Assembly: GCA_030527825.1 (NCBI GenBank)
Contig: JAUNAC010000001.1
Span: forward strand, 248,001-312,000
Direction: 5' to 3'
Origin: Lautropia sp.
GTDB lineage: Bacteria; Pseudomonadota; Gammaproteobacteria; Burkholderiales; Burkholderiaceae_E
DNA: 64,000 nucleotides
Below, piece by piece: positions 53,377-63,171 of the stretch (positions are counted from its first letter, which is position 1; every line of letters begins with the position of its first letter). The notes beneath the pieces were generated by a model. The model was given only the letters and a program-made list of their open reading frames with translations. It did no database searches and was not told the origin of the DNA. The position numbers were made by a program, and so were the translations under genes.

Positions 53377-53701
53377 GCGCAGTCGGTCGAAGCGGTGGGC
53401 GACGGCCCCAAAGCATTCTGAAAAGCCTGATGGCAGGCGGTGAACGCGCCGGGCATGACGGGCCAGGCGTGCGGCACCTGCTGCCCTGGCTGCTGCGGGC
53501 CTCCTTCCCATTGTAGCCGGGCCAACGCTGGCCCGGCGGTTAGACATATAGGGAAAGCCAGCAAAGCAGCGAAGCCGACGAGCCAGAGACGCCCGGCGAC
53601 GACAGATGAAGCATCGATACAACACCCCGCCCGACGACAGCCCCCCTAGTCATGGCTCACCGGTCTGGCTGGCTTTCTGTCGGGCAGCATTGGCAGCTCA
53701 C
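53377..53701. other. argB-slmA intergenic region with a GC-rich hairpin
   Basis: About 325 bp with no convincing gene. A perfect 9-bp GC-rich stem with an ACGC loop lies at 53516-53537. It has no T-run on the minus strand. It may end the argB transcript weakly or stabilise it. Confidence 0.5.
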
Positions 53702-54739
<1,038 letters not shown>

Positions 54740-56623
54740 CTAACTCACCGCGAGGCGCCGCGCCTCCTCCAGCGTCTGCTGGCTATGGATCCGTGCCTGC
54801 AGCCAGCGTTCCATCTGCTCTGCCGGCAGTGGCTTGCTCAGCAGATAGCCCTGCATCTGGTCACACCCATAACCCTGCAGAAAATCCACCTGTTTCTGCG
54901 TCTCTACCCCCTCGGCGACCACATACATCCCCATCCCGTGCCCCAGCGCAATGATGGCGCGAGCAATCACGATATTGTCCGTCCCATCGGCGGCCTCCGA
55001 CAGGAAGGAGCGGTCGATCTTGAGCGTGCGTGGACTGAAGTTGCTCAGATAGCTCAGGGATGAATGCCCTGTACCGAAATCATCAATGGCCAGGCTGACG
55101 CCCATATCAGCCAGGCGCCGCAGGACACGGACATTATCGGCCGCGTTATCCACGAAAATTGTCTCGGTCAGCTCCAGCTCCAGATAACGGGGCTCCAGCC
55201 CGGTTTCCTGCAAGGTCTGCGCCACCATCTCGACAAAACCGCGCTGCTGCAACTGGCGCGCCGACACGTTCACCGCCACACTGATCGCCTGCATCCCGCG
55301 ACGGCGCCATGCCATCACCTGACAGCACGCCTCCCGCAGCACCCAGGCCCCCACCGACACAATCAGCCCGGTCTCTTCCAGCACCGGTATAAAACTGTCC
55401 GGCATCCTCATCGGCTGCCCCGGTGGCTGCCAGCGCAACAGCGCCTCCACCCCCGTCACCATACCCGTCACGGTATGAACCTTGGGCTGATAGAACAGAC
55501 AGAACTCGCCCTGGGCAAGCGCCTGCCGTAGCGCATAACTGAGGGCATCACGGGCCTCGGCCTCAGCGTCCATATGCTGATCGTGGATGGCATAACTGCC
55601 TGATCCCTGATTTTTGGCAAAAATTTTGGCCAATTCTGCTTCGCGGATCAGCTTTTCAGCACTGACCGCACGGCCGGCCCGATGGCTGGCCCCAACACTG
55701 GCCGACAGATACAACTGATAGGGCCCTACTTCAAACGCCCCCCCCAGCGCGTCCAGAACGCCTCGGGCAAAAGCTTCGGTCACCGGAGCCGAACGTGGCA
55801 TCGCCTCGACCAGAACCAGAAAGACATCCCCCCCCGGCGCCCCGATCAGGGCTGGCGGCAAACCGGCATCATGAACCAGGACATCGATACGGGTGCGCAT
55901 GACCCTGGCAATCTGCTCCAGCAGCATATCTGCACAGGTCCTTCCAACCGCACTGTTGATCATTTTGAAATGATCCAGATCCAGGTGAAACAGCGTGCAT
56001 TCCGTACCGTTCTGTTGCGAACGGGCAATGGTCTTTCGGACAGCCTCCAGAAAATCGTCACGGCCGAGTACTCCAAGGGGCATCAGACCCGGAACCCGAC
56101 CCGCGTCCTCCGGACGGATACGTGTTCGCCGGTAGCCCTGTACCGCCACCAGTGCCATGAGGGTGCCAAACGCCAACATCAGGGATCCCACGCCCAGGAC
56201 ACGCCACAGCAGAGGCTGACTGCTGCGCTCGATATCAATATCAGCGCGAAGCCCGGCTACTCCGCGAAGGGGCAACGTCACCACCATAACCGCTCCCCCG
56301 GACAGGCCCCCCGCCTGTCCGAGCACCCCCCCATTGGCATCGCGCACTAGTCGTCTGCCTTCAAAGGACATGGGCGGCATCTCCTGCACCAGATGCCTGA
56401 TGTCGCGATACACTCCGTCAGCCGGAACCGATCGCAGGTGCTCCTGCAAAAAATCCGCATCTTCCTGGGCCTGGACCTGCATATCCTGCTCCGCCGAATG
56501 CCAGGCGTAATAAAAATAGATCGTCGGCGCCGCCAGCAGAATCACAATGCCCAGCACGGCCAGCGCACGCAGGGCAGCCCCCCCCGTCTTGCCTGATTTC
56601 ACCTGCTGTGCCACCCGCTTCAT
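54740..56623 (-). CDS. Membrane GGDEF-EAL protein, probable c-di-GMP phosphodiesterase
   Basis: A 627-residue protein with two membrane segments (about 20-40 and 140-162) around a periplasmic sensor region. The GGDEF domain (190-350) has FHLDLDHFKMINS but its signature reads GGDVF, so cyclase activity is unlikely. The EAL domain (365-615) is intact: EALLRW, NVSARQL, LELTETIFVDN, AIDDFGTGHSSLSYL, KIDRSFL, VVAEGVET and MQGYLLSKPLP. It probably degrades c-di-GMP and could influence polysaccharide output. Three G8 tracts (C8 at 55738, 55828 and 56578) lie in the gene. Confidence 0.92.
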   Translation of the reverse strand: MKRVAQQVKSGKTGGAALRALAVLGIVILLAAPTIYFYYAWHSAEQDMQVQAQEDADFLQEHLRSVPADGVYRDIRHLVQEMPPMSFEGRRLVRDANGGVLGQAGGLSGGAVMVVTLPLRGVAGLRADIDIERSSQPLLWRVLGVGSLMLAFGTLMALVAVQGYRRTRIRPEDAGRVPGLMPLGVLGRDDFLEAVRKTIARSQQNGTECTLFHLDLDHFKMINSAVGRTCADMLLEQIARVMRTRIDVLVHDAGLPPALIGAPGGDVFLVLVEAMPRSAPVTEAFARGVLDALGGAFEVGPYQLYLSASVGASHRAGRAVSAEKLIREAELAKIFAKNQGSGSYAIHDQHMDAEAEARDALSYALRQALAQGEFCLFYQPKVHTVTGMVTGVEALLRWQPPGQPMRMPDSFIPVLEETGLIVSVGAWVLREACCQVMAWRRRGMQAISVAVNVSARQLQQRGFVEMVAQTLQETGLEPRYLELELTETIFVDNAADNVRVLRRLADMGVSLAIDDFGTGHSSLSYLSNFSPRTLKIDRSFLSEAADGTDNIVIARAIIALGHGMGMYVVAEGVETQKQVDFLQGYGCDQMQGYLLSKPLPAEQMERWLQARIHSQQTLEEARRLAVS

Positions 56624-56853
56624 CCGCCTGATTGACCCCGATGATCACCCTTAGCCGCCGGAAACCCGCTTCCTGGACTGTGGGACATGTACCAGCAGGC
56701 AATCTAATCAAGCGAAAAAGTCACAGCGAGCAACCTTCGGCCAAACGGACAGCTACGGCGCCGTCAACGGCCATCACTCGGTTATAAAACGACAAACCCG
56801 GCCGGGATCCACCCCGTACCGGGTCTGTGCGGCCAACAGGGCAGGCACGGATC

Positions 56854-58212
56854 TCAAAGCACGTAACGCGACAGATCCTCATTGCGGGCAATATCACCCA
56901 GACGCTCGTCAACAAAGGCTGCGTCGATCACCACCGTCTCCCCGGAGCGATGGGCGCCCTGGAAGGACACCTCCTCAAGCAAACGCTCCATGACCGTCTG
57001 CAACCGGCGCGCACCAATGTTTTCCGTACTCTCATTGACCCGGAATGCCGTTTCAGCCAGACGGTCAATGCCATCATGACGGAAGTCCAGCGTCACGCCT
57101 TCCGTCGCCAGCAGGGCCTCATATTGCTTGGTCAGGCTGGCGTCCGTTTCCGTCAGAATCCGGCGGAAATCATCCACCGACAGCGAACTGAGCTCCACCC
57201 GGATCGGGAAACGGCCCTGCAGCTCGGGAACCAGGTCGGAAGGCTTGGACAGGTGAAACGCCCCTGACGCGATGAACAGGATATGGTCTGTCTTGACCAT
57301 ACCATAGCGGGTGTTGACCGTCGTTCCCTCAACCAGCGGCAACAGGTCGCGCTGAACTCCCTGACGGGAGACATCACCGCCCTGCACCCCGTTGCGTACT
57401 GCAATCTTGTCGACCTCATCCAGGAAAACGATACCATTCTGCTCGACGTTCGCCAGCGCCGCCAGCTTGATCTCTTCGTCATTGACCAGCTTGCCGGCTT
57501 CCTCATCCACCAGCAGTTTCATGGCCTCGGCAATGCGCATCTTGCGCTGATGCGTCTTGCCTGGCATACCCTGCATCATGCCCTGGAGCTGACTGGTCAA
57601 TTCCTCCATGCCGGCAGGCCCCATGAAACCGATGTTCGGCATGGGCTGGGTAACGTCAATCTCGATTTCCTTGTCATCCAGCTCACCTTCCCTCAGGCGT
57701 TTGCGGAATTTCTGCCGGGCAACGGAGTCATCCGTGGTGGAAATCGGCGAATCCAGATCGCGGTAATCCGCCGCAGTGCGTGATCGCGGCTGGGCAGAGG
57801 AAGGCAGCAGCGCATCCAGCACCCGCTCCTCCGCCAGATCGCGCGCCCGTGTATCCACCCGCCGCTTGGCCCGGTCACGCTCTTCCTTGATGGCTGCCTC
57901 CATCAGATCACGGATGATGGAATCAACGTCTTTGCCAACATAGCCCACTTCCGTGAACTTGGTCGCCTCGATCTTGATGAACGGCGCGTGCGCCAGCCGT
58001 GCCAGGCGTCGGGCAATCTCAGTCTTGCCAACACCGGTCGGGCCAATCATCAGAATATTCTTCGGCACGATTTCACGGCGCAACGGCTCGGCCACCTGCT
58101 GACGGCGCCAGCGGTTACGCAGTGCAATGGCCACCGCCCGCTTGGCCTTGTCCTGGCCAATAATATGCTTGTCCAGCTCGGACACAATTTCCTGGGGAGT
58201 CATCTGCGTCAT
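56854..58212 (-). CDS. hslU: ATP-dependent protease ATPase subunit HslU
   Basis: AAA+ unfoldase of the HslUV protease, 452 residues. [21 protein letters not shown] opens the protein. Walker A is GPTGVGKT near residue 60, the pore motif is GYVGKDVDS, and Walker B is [11 protein letters not shown]. The C-terminal tail LSRYVL inserts into HslV. The ATG overlaps the hslV stop by 4 bp. Confidence 0.97.
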   Translation of the reverse strand: MTQMTPQEIVSELDKHIIGQDKAKRAVAIALRNRWRRQQVAEPLRREIVPKNILMIGPTGVGKTEIARRLARLAHAPFIKIEATKFTEVGYVGKDVDSIIRDLMEAAIKEERDRAKRRVDTRARDLAEERVLDALLPSSAQPRSRTAADYRDLDSPISTTDDSVARQKFRKRLREGELDDKEIEIDVTQPMPNIGFMGPAGMEELTSQLQGMMQGMPGKTHQRKMRIAEAMKLLVDEEAGKLVNDEEIKLAALANVEQNGIVFLDEVDKIAVRNGVQGGDVSRQGVQRDLLPLVEGTTVNTRYGMVKTDHILFIASGAFHLSKPSDLVPELQGRFPIRVELSSLSVDDFRRILTETDASLTKQYEALLATEGVTLDFRHDGIDRLAETAFRVNESTENIGARRLQTVMERLLEEVSFQGAHRSGETVVIDAAFVDERLGDIARNEDLSRYVL

Positions 58213-58727
58213 AGCGTCTCGATCGTGTGATTCTGATTGGTATAAATGCAGAGATCACCCGCAATCTTCAGCGATTTCCGCACGATGTCCGTTGGCGACA
58301 AATCCGTATTCTCCAGGAGCGCGAGCGCCGCAGACTGCGCGTACGCACCTCCCGAACCGATAGCCACCAGTCCGTGCTCCGGCTCCAGCACATCACCGTT
58401 TCCGGTAATAATGAGCGAATGCTGACGGTCGGCCACGGCCAGCATCGCCTCCAGGCGGCGCAGCATCCGGTCAGTGCGCCATTCCTTGGCCAGCTCCACG
58501 GCCGCGCGCAGCAGATTGGCGGGATTCCGCTCCAGTTGCGCTTCGAAGCGATCGAACAGGGTGAAGGCATCGGCGGTGCCGCCCGCAAAGCCGGCCAGTA
58601 CCTTGTTGCTACCCAGCCGGCGCACCTTTTGCGCTGACCCCTTGACCACGATGTTACCGAGAGTGACCTGACCGTCCCCCCCCAGGGCGACGCTGTCGCC
58701 ACGTCTGACCGATACGATGGTTGTCAT
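58209..58727 (-). CDS. hslV: ATP-dependent protease peptidase subunit HslV
   Basis: Proteasome-like threonine peptidase of 172 residues. After Met removal the N-terminal Thr of [10 protein letters not shown] is the nucleophile. [32 protein letters not shown] and [17 protein letters not shown] are conserved. A C8 tract at 58676-58683 encodes the conserved Gly-Gly. The leader carries a sigma-32-like promoter and a strong hairpin (described separately). Confidence 0.97.
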   Translation of the reverse strand: MTTIVSVRRGDSVALGGDGQVTLGNIVVKGSAQKVRRLGSNKVLAGFAGGTADAFTLFDRFEAQLERNPANLLRAAVELAKEWRTDRMLRRLEAMLAVADRQHSLIITGNGDVLEPEHGLVAIGSGGAYAQSAALALLENTDLSPTDIVRKSLKIAGDLCIYTNQNHTIETL

Positions 58728-58730
58728 GAT

Positions 58731-58771
58731 TGTCCGGAAAAAATGCCGGCACCAGACACAGGTGCCGGACA
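58731..58771 (-). other. hslVU leader with two mutually exclusive stem-loops
   Basis: Structure 1 is an 8-bp perfect stem (58746-58753 with 58761-58768) with a 7-base loop, followed on the minus strand by CA and six T, like an intrinsic terminator. Structure 2 pairs TGTCCGG and CCGGACA (58731-58737 with 58765-58771). They share four bases (58765-58768) and cannot both form. The second involves the bases just before the hslV ATG, where the ribosome binds. Confidence 0.7.
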
Positions 58772-58783
58772 GTGTTTCAGGAC

Positions 58784-58810
58784 AGATGGGGGCGGATGCC
58801 CTCTTTTCAA
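58784..58810 (-). promoter_or_regulatory. Sigma-32-type heat-shock promoter for hslVU
   Basis: On the minus strand TTGAAA (58810-58805), a 13-base spacer and CCCCATCT (58791-58784) match the sigma-32 consensus CTTGAA-N13-17-CCCCATNT. It is about 57 bp upstream of the hslV start and places the hairpin near the 5' end of the mRNA. hslVU is a known heat-shock operon. Confidence 0.7.
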
Positions 58811-58823
58811 TAGCCCGTCAAGA

Positions 58824-60167
58824 TCAGGCGTGGCGTAGCTGCAACTCCGCCAGGTCCCCCAGGCCCATCACAATCATCAGATAGGCCACCAGATAGCTGG
58901 GCTGGCTGATCGTCACAGGCTTGCCGCCCGCCTGCAACGACACCACTTCATTGAGCAGCTCACTGGCACAGGCAAAGTCGATCCGGATAAGCTGGCGACA
59001 GTCCAGCGTCACTTCCCGCCGCCCCTGCGCCCAGGCATTCAGGCGCCGGAACAGCACCTCGGCACGGCCTGTCAGCTCACCGGACAGCACAAAGGTTTCG
59101 CCCACATAGGGCTGCTGCGTATCGGTCACTTCCTCAGCCGGCACACTGTTGGCCAACACCACATGCAACGAATCCGGCAACGGCTCCCACGAGGGAGGCG
59201 AGACTTCGTAAGTCACACAGTACTCGATCGCAAGATCTTCAAAATCCTGCTGACGCCCCAGCATACGCAGGGCGATCAGGCGCAGCTGCCAGCAGTATTC
59301 ATCCGGGTCCCGGCGACCGCTCTCGGTCATGACGGCCAGCGCCTTCTCCAGCGCCTCCACCCCGCAGACGGTCAGCTCATGACGCGCCTTGCGAAAATCA
59401 CGCAGAACCCGCAGCACCAGATCCGCACCAATCATATCAATGCTGGTAACCCGGCTGAAATCGGCACGTACCTGACGCTTGCGCTGTACCGCACGTGTCA
59501 TCTGCTCAGTCTGCTTGACGACCTGTGCGTCGACTACCGGCGGAAACAGAACAGTAGATGACAGCACAGCGGCCGGATTTTCATCGACGGCGGACAACAC
59601 CAGATCATCCACCCAGGCGGGCGGTGACAGCTCGAAAGCAGAAGCGTATTCCACCGCCAGATTCTCAAATTCATGACGATGGCCACTGGCCTGATAGAGT
59701 TCCAGCAGCATTTTCCAGCCGAGTCGCGTGTGGTCACCCAGCTGCTTCTGGTCAATGGCCTGTTTCAGATTCTGTGTGGCCTCGCTGACCTGACCATTGG
59801 CGAACAGAACCGAGACTTCTTCCAGCACCGGCAACAGACCAGAACTCTGAATCTCGATGGCCCCTTCGCGTGGCCGTGCCAATACAGAGGGCCGACCACT
59901 GACCTCCGTATTGCCCGCAGGCCCTGCTGCAGCGGGCGCCACTGCCTGAGCCGCGGCAGCGGCTGGTGCAGCCACCACCTGGGCCGCGGCTGCCGGATGA
60001 GCCACCGACACCCCTTCCTGCACCATCTGCGACTCGATCTCATCGATCTTTTCCGCCGTGCGGCGCGCAATTTCACGGGCGCTCAAGCTGCTGGCTGAGA
60101 CCGGCGAAGACGCGGCGTCGCTCTTGTTCCGGTTTTTTTTCCTGCCAAAAAAAGAAAAGAATCCCAC
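58824..60167 (-). CDS. STAS-domain protein with Ala/Pro linker
   Basis: About 447 residues. A GTG at 60167 is chosen because it gives VGFFSFFGRKKN and has AGGGGG upstream; longer frames lack support. After an Ala/Pro-rich linker (to about residue 110) come two similar segments, each with LLELYQASG/ALRMLGRQ-type helices and ENLAVEYASAFELSPPAW or EDLAIEYCVTYEVSPPSW. STAS-like strands follow each (VRADFSRVTSIDMIGADLVLRVL and VTLDCRQLIRIDFACASELLNEV). It is likely a regulatory or scaffolding protein. T8 and A7 tracts lie in its first codons. Confidence 0.7.
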   Translation of the reverse strand: MGFFSFFGRKKNRNKSDAASSPVSASSLSAREIARRTAEKIDEIESQMVQEGVSVAHPAAAAQVVAAPAAAAAQAVAPAAAGPAGNTEVSGRPSVLARPREGAIEIQSSGLLPVLEEVSVLFANGQVSEATQNLKQAIDQKQLGDHTRLGWKMLLELYQASGHRHEFENLAVEYASAFELSPPAWVDDLVLSAVDENPAAVLSSTVLFPPVVDAQVVKQTEQMTRAVQRKRQVRADFSRVTSIDMIGADLVLRVLRDFRKARHELTVCGVEALEKALAVMTESGRRDPDEYCWQLRLIALRMLGRQQDFEDLAIEYCVTYEVSPPSWEPLPDSLHVVLANSVPAEEVTDTQQPYVGETFVLSGELTGRAEVLFRRLNAWAQGRREVTLDCRQLIRIDFACASELLNEVVSLQAGGKPVTISQPSYLVAYLMIVMGLGDLAELQLRHA

Positions 60168-60204
60168 TGACGTATGCCCCCTGACTGGCGTGTTTTTCAG
60201 TGTA

Positions 60205-60238
60205 GCACCGGACATTGCCATCACAACCTGTCCGGTGC
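60205..60238. other. Hairpin between dksA and the STAS gene
   Basis: A perfect 10-bp stem (60205-60214 with 60229-60238) and a 14-base loop. No T-run follows on the minus strand. It may separate the dksA and STAS transcripts or lie in the STAS leader. Confidence 0.45.
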
Positions 60239-60423
60239 CCCGCCAGTCGGGCCGCAGTATCCAGCCAGCAGACACGCCTGATTTAACATTTATCAAGCAC
60301 TATCTGGCGCCCATCCGCTGCCATTTATCCGGTTTTCATGTCAGTACCGTACCGACAGACCTGCGCCAGCCGGCAGCACGCGGGCCCGGCTCTGTTACTC
60401 CGGTACAACGGCGCAGCAGCACT

Positions 60424-60849
60424 TCAGTCCCCATACAGTTTCTGACGCAGCTCACGGCGCTGCTGAGCCTCCAGCGAGAGCGTGGCCGTCGGGCGCGCCA
60501 GCAAACGGGGAATGCCGATGGGATCCCCCGTTTCCTCGCAGTAACCATAGTCCCCGCTGTCAATCTGCCGCAGCGCCTGCTCTATTTTTTTGAGCAGCTT
60601 GCGCTCACGATCCCGCGTGCGAAGTTCCAGCGCGTGCTCTTCCTCAATGGTCGCCCGGTCAGCCGGATCAGGCACGATGACCGTTTCACGCAAGTGCTCG
60701 GTCGTTTCGCCGGCATTGTTGCGGATATCACGCTCCATGCTGCGCAGACGCTCGCGGAAAAAAACCAGCTGCTGCTCGTTCATGTACTCGTCTTCGGACA
60801 TCTTCAGGATGTCCGCTTCGGTCAAGACGGCCTGGGTCGTGGTGGTCAT
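60424..60849 (-). CDS. dksA: RNA polymerase-binding transcription factor DksA
   Basis: A 141-residue coiled-coil protein that, with ppGpp, adjusts transcription of rRNA and biosynthetic genes. FFRERLRSMERDIRNNAGET and VPDPADRATIEEEHALELRTRDRERKLL form the coiled-coil with the tip Asp residues. The C-terminal finger keeps only one of four zinc cysteines (CxxT-x17-SxxA). AGGAG before the ATG at 60849 decides the start. It is 17 bp from the CobW-like gene upstream. Confidence 0.92.
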   Translation of the reverse strand: MTTTTQAVLTEADILKMSEDEYMNEQQLVFFRERLRSMERDIRNNAGETTEHLRETVIVPDPADRATIEEEHALELRTRDRERKLLKKIEQALRQIDSGDYGYCEETGDPIGIPRLLARPTATLSLEAQQRRELRQKLYGD

Positions 60850-60866
60850 GGCATCTCCTTGTTCAG

Positions 60867-61841
60867 TCAGGCCAGGCACTGTTTCAGCCCTGCAATAAAG
60901 GTATCTTTCGGCAGATTGCGACCAATGAAGACCATCTTGCTGGATGGCTGCTCATTCGGCTCCCATTTGCGTCCAAGATCGGCTCCCATCATCATGTGCA
61001 CACCCTGAAACACCATCCGTCGCGGCGTGCCCTTGATATACAGCACCCCTTTGTAACGCAGCAGATCCGGGCCAAACACCTGAATCATCCCGCCCAGGAA
61101 CTCCTCAAGCTTGACGCCGTCAAAGGGCTTTCTGGACTTGAACACAAAGGACGAAACAGCGTCACTGTGCGTATGTTCGTCACTCTCCAGAAAATCCGGA
61201 TCGACTTCCAGCACGGCATTGAGATTGAACCCCTTGATATCCAGCACCTCGGCCACATCCACGTTACCGAACTGGATGGCGCGGATCTGCGCCCGAGGGT
61301 TCATCTGCACCAGGCGTTTCTTCAGCGCCTCCAGGGCATCGCTGTTGACCAGATCCGTCTTGGAGATCAGGATCCGGTCGGCAAAGCCTACCTGGGCCTG
61401 CGCCTCCTTGGTCTCATCCAGCTGCTGGTTCCCATGCAGCGCGTCCACCACGGTGATGATGGCATCCAGCATATAACTCTGCGCCACCTCATCGTCCATG
61501 AAGAAGGTCTGCGCCACCGGGCCCGGATCAGCCAGACCGGTCGTCTCGATCACGACACGGTCGAAATGGATATCACCGGCATCGCGTCTGGCCTTCAGAT
61601 CCAGCAGAATACGTACCAGGTCGCCCCGCACCGTGCAGCAGATACAGCCGTTGTTCATCTCTACGATCTGCTCGTTACCCTGCATCAGCAGATCATTGTC
61701 AATACCTTCTTCGCCGAATTCATTCTCGATAACGGCGATCTTCAGACCGTGGTCATCCTTCAGGATCTTGTTGAGCAGCGTTGTCTTGCCGCTCCCCAGA
61801 AAGCCCGTCAGGATCGTGGTGGGGATGAGCTCAGTTGCCAT
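60867..61841 (-). CDS. CobW/COG0523-family GTPase (zinc-chaperone type)
   Basis: A 324-residue metallochaperone-type GTPase. Walker A is GFLGSGKTT (residues 13-21), the metal-binding motif is GCICC near residue 66, and the switch/Walker B regions are ENEFGEEGIDN and ETTGLADP; the base-recognition motif is SKTD. A short DEHTHSD stretch may bind metal. It probably delivers zinc, but the cargo is unproven. No Zur-type box was recognised upstream. It forms a unit with dksA. Confidence 0.88.
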   Translation of the reverse strand: MATELIPTTILTGFLGSGKTTLLNKILKDDHGLKIAVIENEFGEEGIDNDLLMQGNEQIVEMNNGCICCTVRGDLVRILLDLKARRDAGDIHFDRVVIETTGLADPGPVAQTFFMDDEVAQSYMLDAIITVVDALHGNQQLDETKEAQAQVGFADRILISKTDLVNSDALEALKKRLVQMNPRAQIRAIQFGNVDVAEVLDIKGFNLNAVLEVDPDFLESDEHTHSDAVSSFVFKSRKPFDGVKLEEFLGGMIQVFGPDLLRYKGVLYIKGTPRRMVFQGVHMMMGADLGRKWEPNEQPSSKMVFIGRNLPKDTFIAGLKQCLA

Positions 61842-62145
61842 GTCACACCTTCATTGCCAGAAGCGGGTTCGGAACGCCCGGGAAAGGATCCGAGATGACC
61901 TCCTCCGAACGGATATACCCTGATCAGGTAGCTGTCCGGGCCTGCATGAAGCCCGACCGCTACCGGATACCAGGCTGCGAACCGCATGCAGCGCTAGTCA
62001 GGGAGCGCGGATTGTACGCGCAGATCATCGCCTGGCAAGTAACTTAATTTTGCATATCTGCCAGAACAGCGGTAAATGGCAACAGCCATGTACGCACATT
62101 CACACAGCCTTTCCCGACGCACGAAAGGCTATCCAGCCAGTCCGG
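61842..62145. other. Intergenic region with an extended hairpin upstream of the CobW-like gene
   Basis: About 304 bp between xerC and the GTPase gene, both on the minus strand. At 61927-61964 a long imperfect hairpin forms: GGTAGC/GCTACC, an internal mismatch, GTC/GAC, one bulge, GGGC/GCCC. It lies about 85 bp before the GTPase start and matches no riboswitch class that I know. An AT-rich stretch near 62038-62055 could be a promoter. Confidence 0.45.
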
Positions 62146-63171
62146 TCAGCGCCTGTCGGATACGTCATCCACCGCTTCAACAGAAAGCGCAGACAAACTG
62201 TCGTTACCCGACGGGAGGCTGCCCGCCGCGCGCCGGGCACGGGGGTGAGATGCATCATAAACCCTGGCCAGATGCTGGAAATCCAGTGCGGTATAGATCT
62301 GGGTCGTCCCGATACCGGCATGACCCAGCAGCTCCTGCACCGCCCGCAAATCACCGGACGACTGCAGCAGATGACTTGCAAACGAGTGCCTGAGCATATG
62401 CGGGTGCACATGCACCGGCAGCCCTCGCCGATATGACAACGCCTTCAGTCGCAACTGAACAGAACGGTTACTCAGCCGGCGCCCCTGCAGGGACAGGAAC
62501 AGCGGTGCGGTATCCGCGCCCGGATGCTGTGCCAGCCAGGCCGAGCGCACCGCCAGCCAGGCATCCAGCGCCACCAGTGCCGCCCGCCCCACCGGCACGG
62601 CACGGCGCTTTCGGCCCTTTCCCTCGACCTGCACCTCGGCCGCCGTACGGTCGAACCAGGCCGATGAGCGGTACCCATTACCAGCATCCCGCAACCAGCG
62701 GCAGTCCAGCGCCGTCAGCTCCGACAGACGCAGGCCACTCGAATACAGCAGCTCCGCCATCGCATGATCGCGACTGGTGGTAAAGGCCGTTTCCTGTGTT
62801 GCATCGCCTGCCACCAGCTGTACTGCCTGATCCACTGGCAGCGCCTTGGGCAGGCGCCGCGGGCGTTTGGGCGGCTTGACGCCAAGCACCGGGTTCGCGG
62901 TCACGCGCCCGGCACTGGCCAGCGCATCAAAGAACCCGCGCCATGCGGACAGCCGCCGGGCCAGCGATGTTGCCGACAACCCGTCGCGGGCCGCGGCCGC
63001 CACCCAGCGGCGAATGTCCTGCTCCCGCACCGACGCCCAGTCTGCCGCCTCACCACGACAGGCCAGCAGCGCATCCAGGTCACGCCGGTAGGCCATCAGC
63101 GTATGCAGCGAATAACCGCGCTCCGTCTGCAAACGCAGCAGCCAGGCGTCGACGTCGGCCTGTCCGCTCAG
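62146..63171 (-). CDS. xerC: Tyrosine recombinase XerC
   Basis: Site-specific recombinase that resolves chromosome dimers with XerD. The core-binding domain has TERGYSLHTLMAYRRDL. The catalytic domain has the Arg of SSGLRLSELTAL, a Lys in VEGKGRKRR, HMLRHSFASHLL, LLGHAGIGTTQIYTAL and the nucleophile Tyr. No ATG, GTG or TTG allows the first helix (ADVDAWLLRL). A CTG at 63171 overlaps the DUF484 stop and has GGGGG upstream, so I choose it (341 residues); a TTG at 63132 would shorten the domain. It carries a C-terminal extension of about 30 residues. Confidence 0.9.
   Translation of the reverse strand: MSGQADVDAWLLRLQTERGYSLHTLMAYRRDLDALLACRGEAADWASVREQDIRRWVAAAARDGLSATSLARRLSAWRGFFDALASAGRVTANPVLGVKPPKRPRRLPKALPVDQAVQLVAGDATQETAFTTSRDHAMAELLYSSGLRLSELTALDCRWLRDAGNGYRSSAWFDRTAAEVQVEGKGRKRRAVPVGRAALVALDAWLAVRSAWLAQHPGADTAPLFLSLQGRRLSNRSVQLRLKALSYRRGLPVHVHPHMLRHSFASHLLQSSGDLRAVQELLGHAGIGTTQIYTALDFQHLARVYDASHPRARRAAGSLPSGNDSLSALSVEAVDDVSDRR

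Noticed and set aside
58676-58683. C8 run in hslV as a switch
   Set aside because: It encodes conserved Gly residues of the family; eight bases in a housekeeping gene is weak evidence.
60131-60153. T8 and A7 runs near the start of the STAS gene as frameshift sites
   Set aside because: They encode Lys- and Phe-rich residues expected for this N-terminus, and there is no sign of an alternative product.
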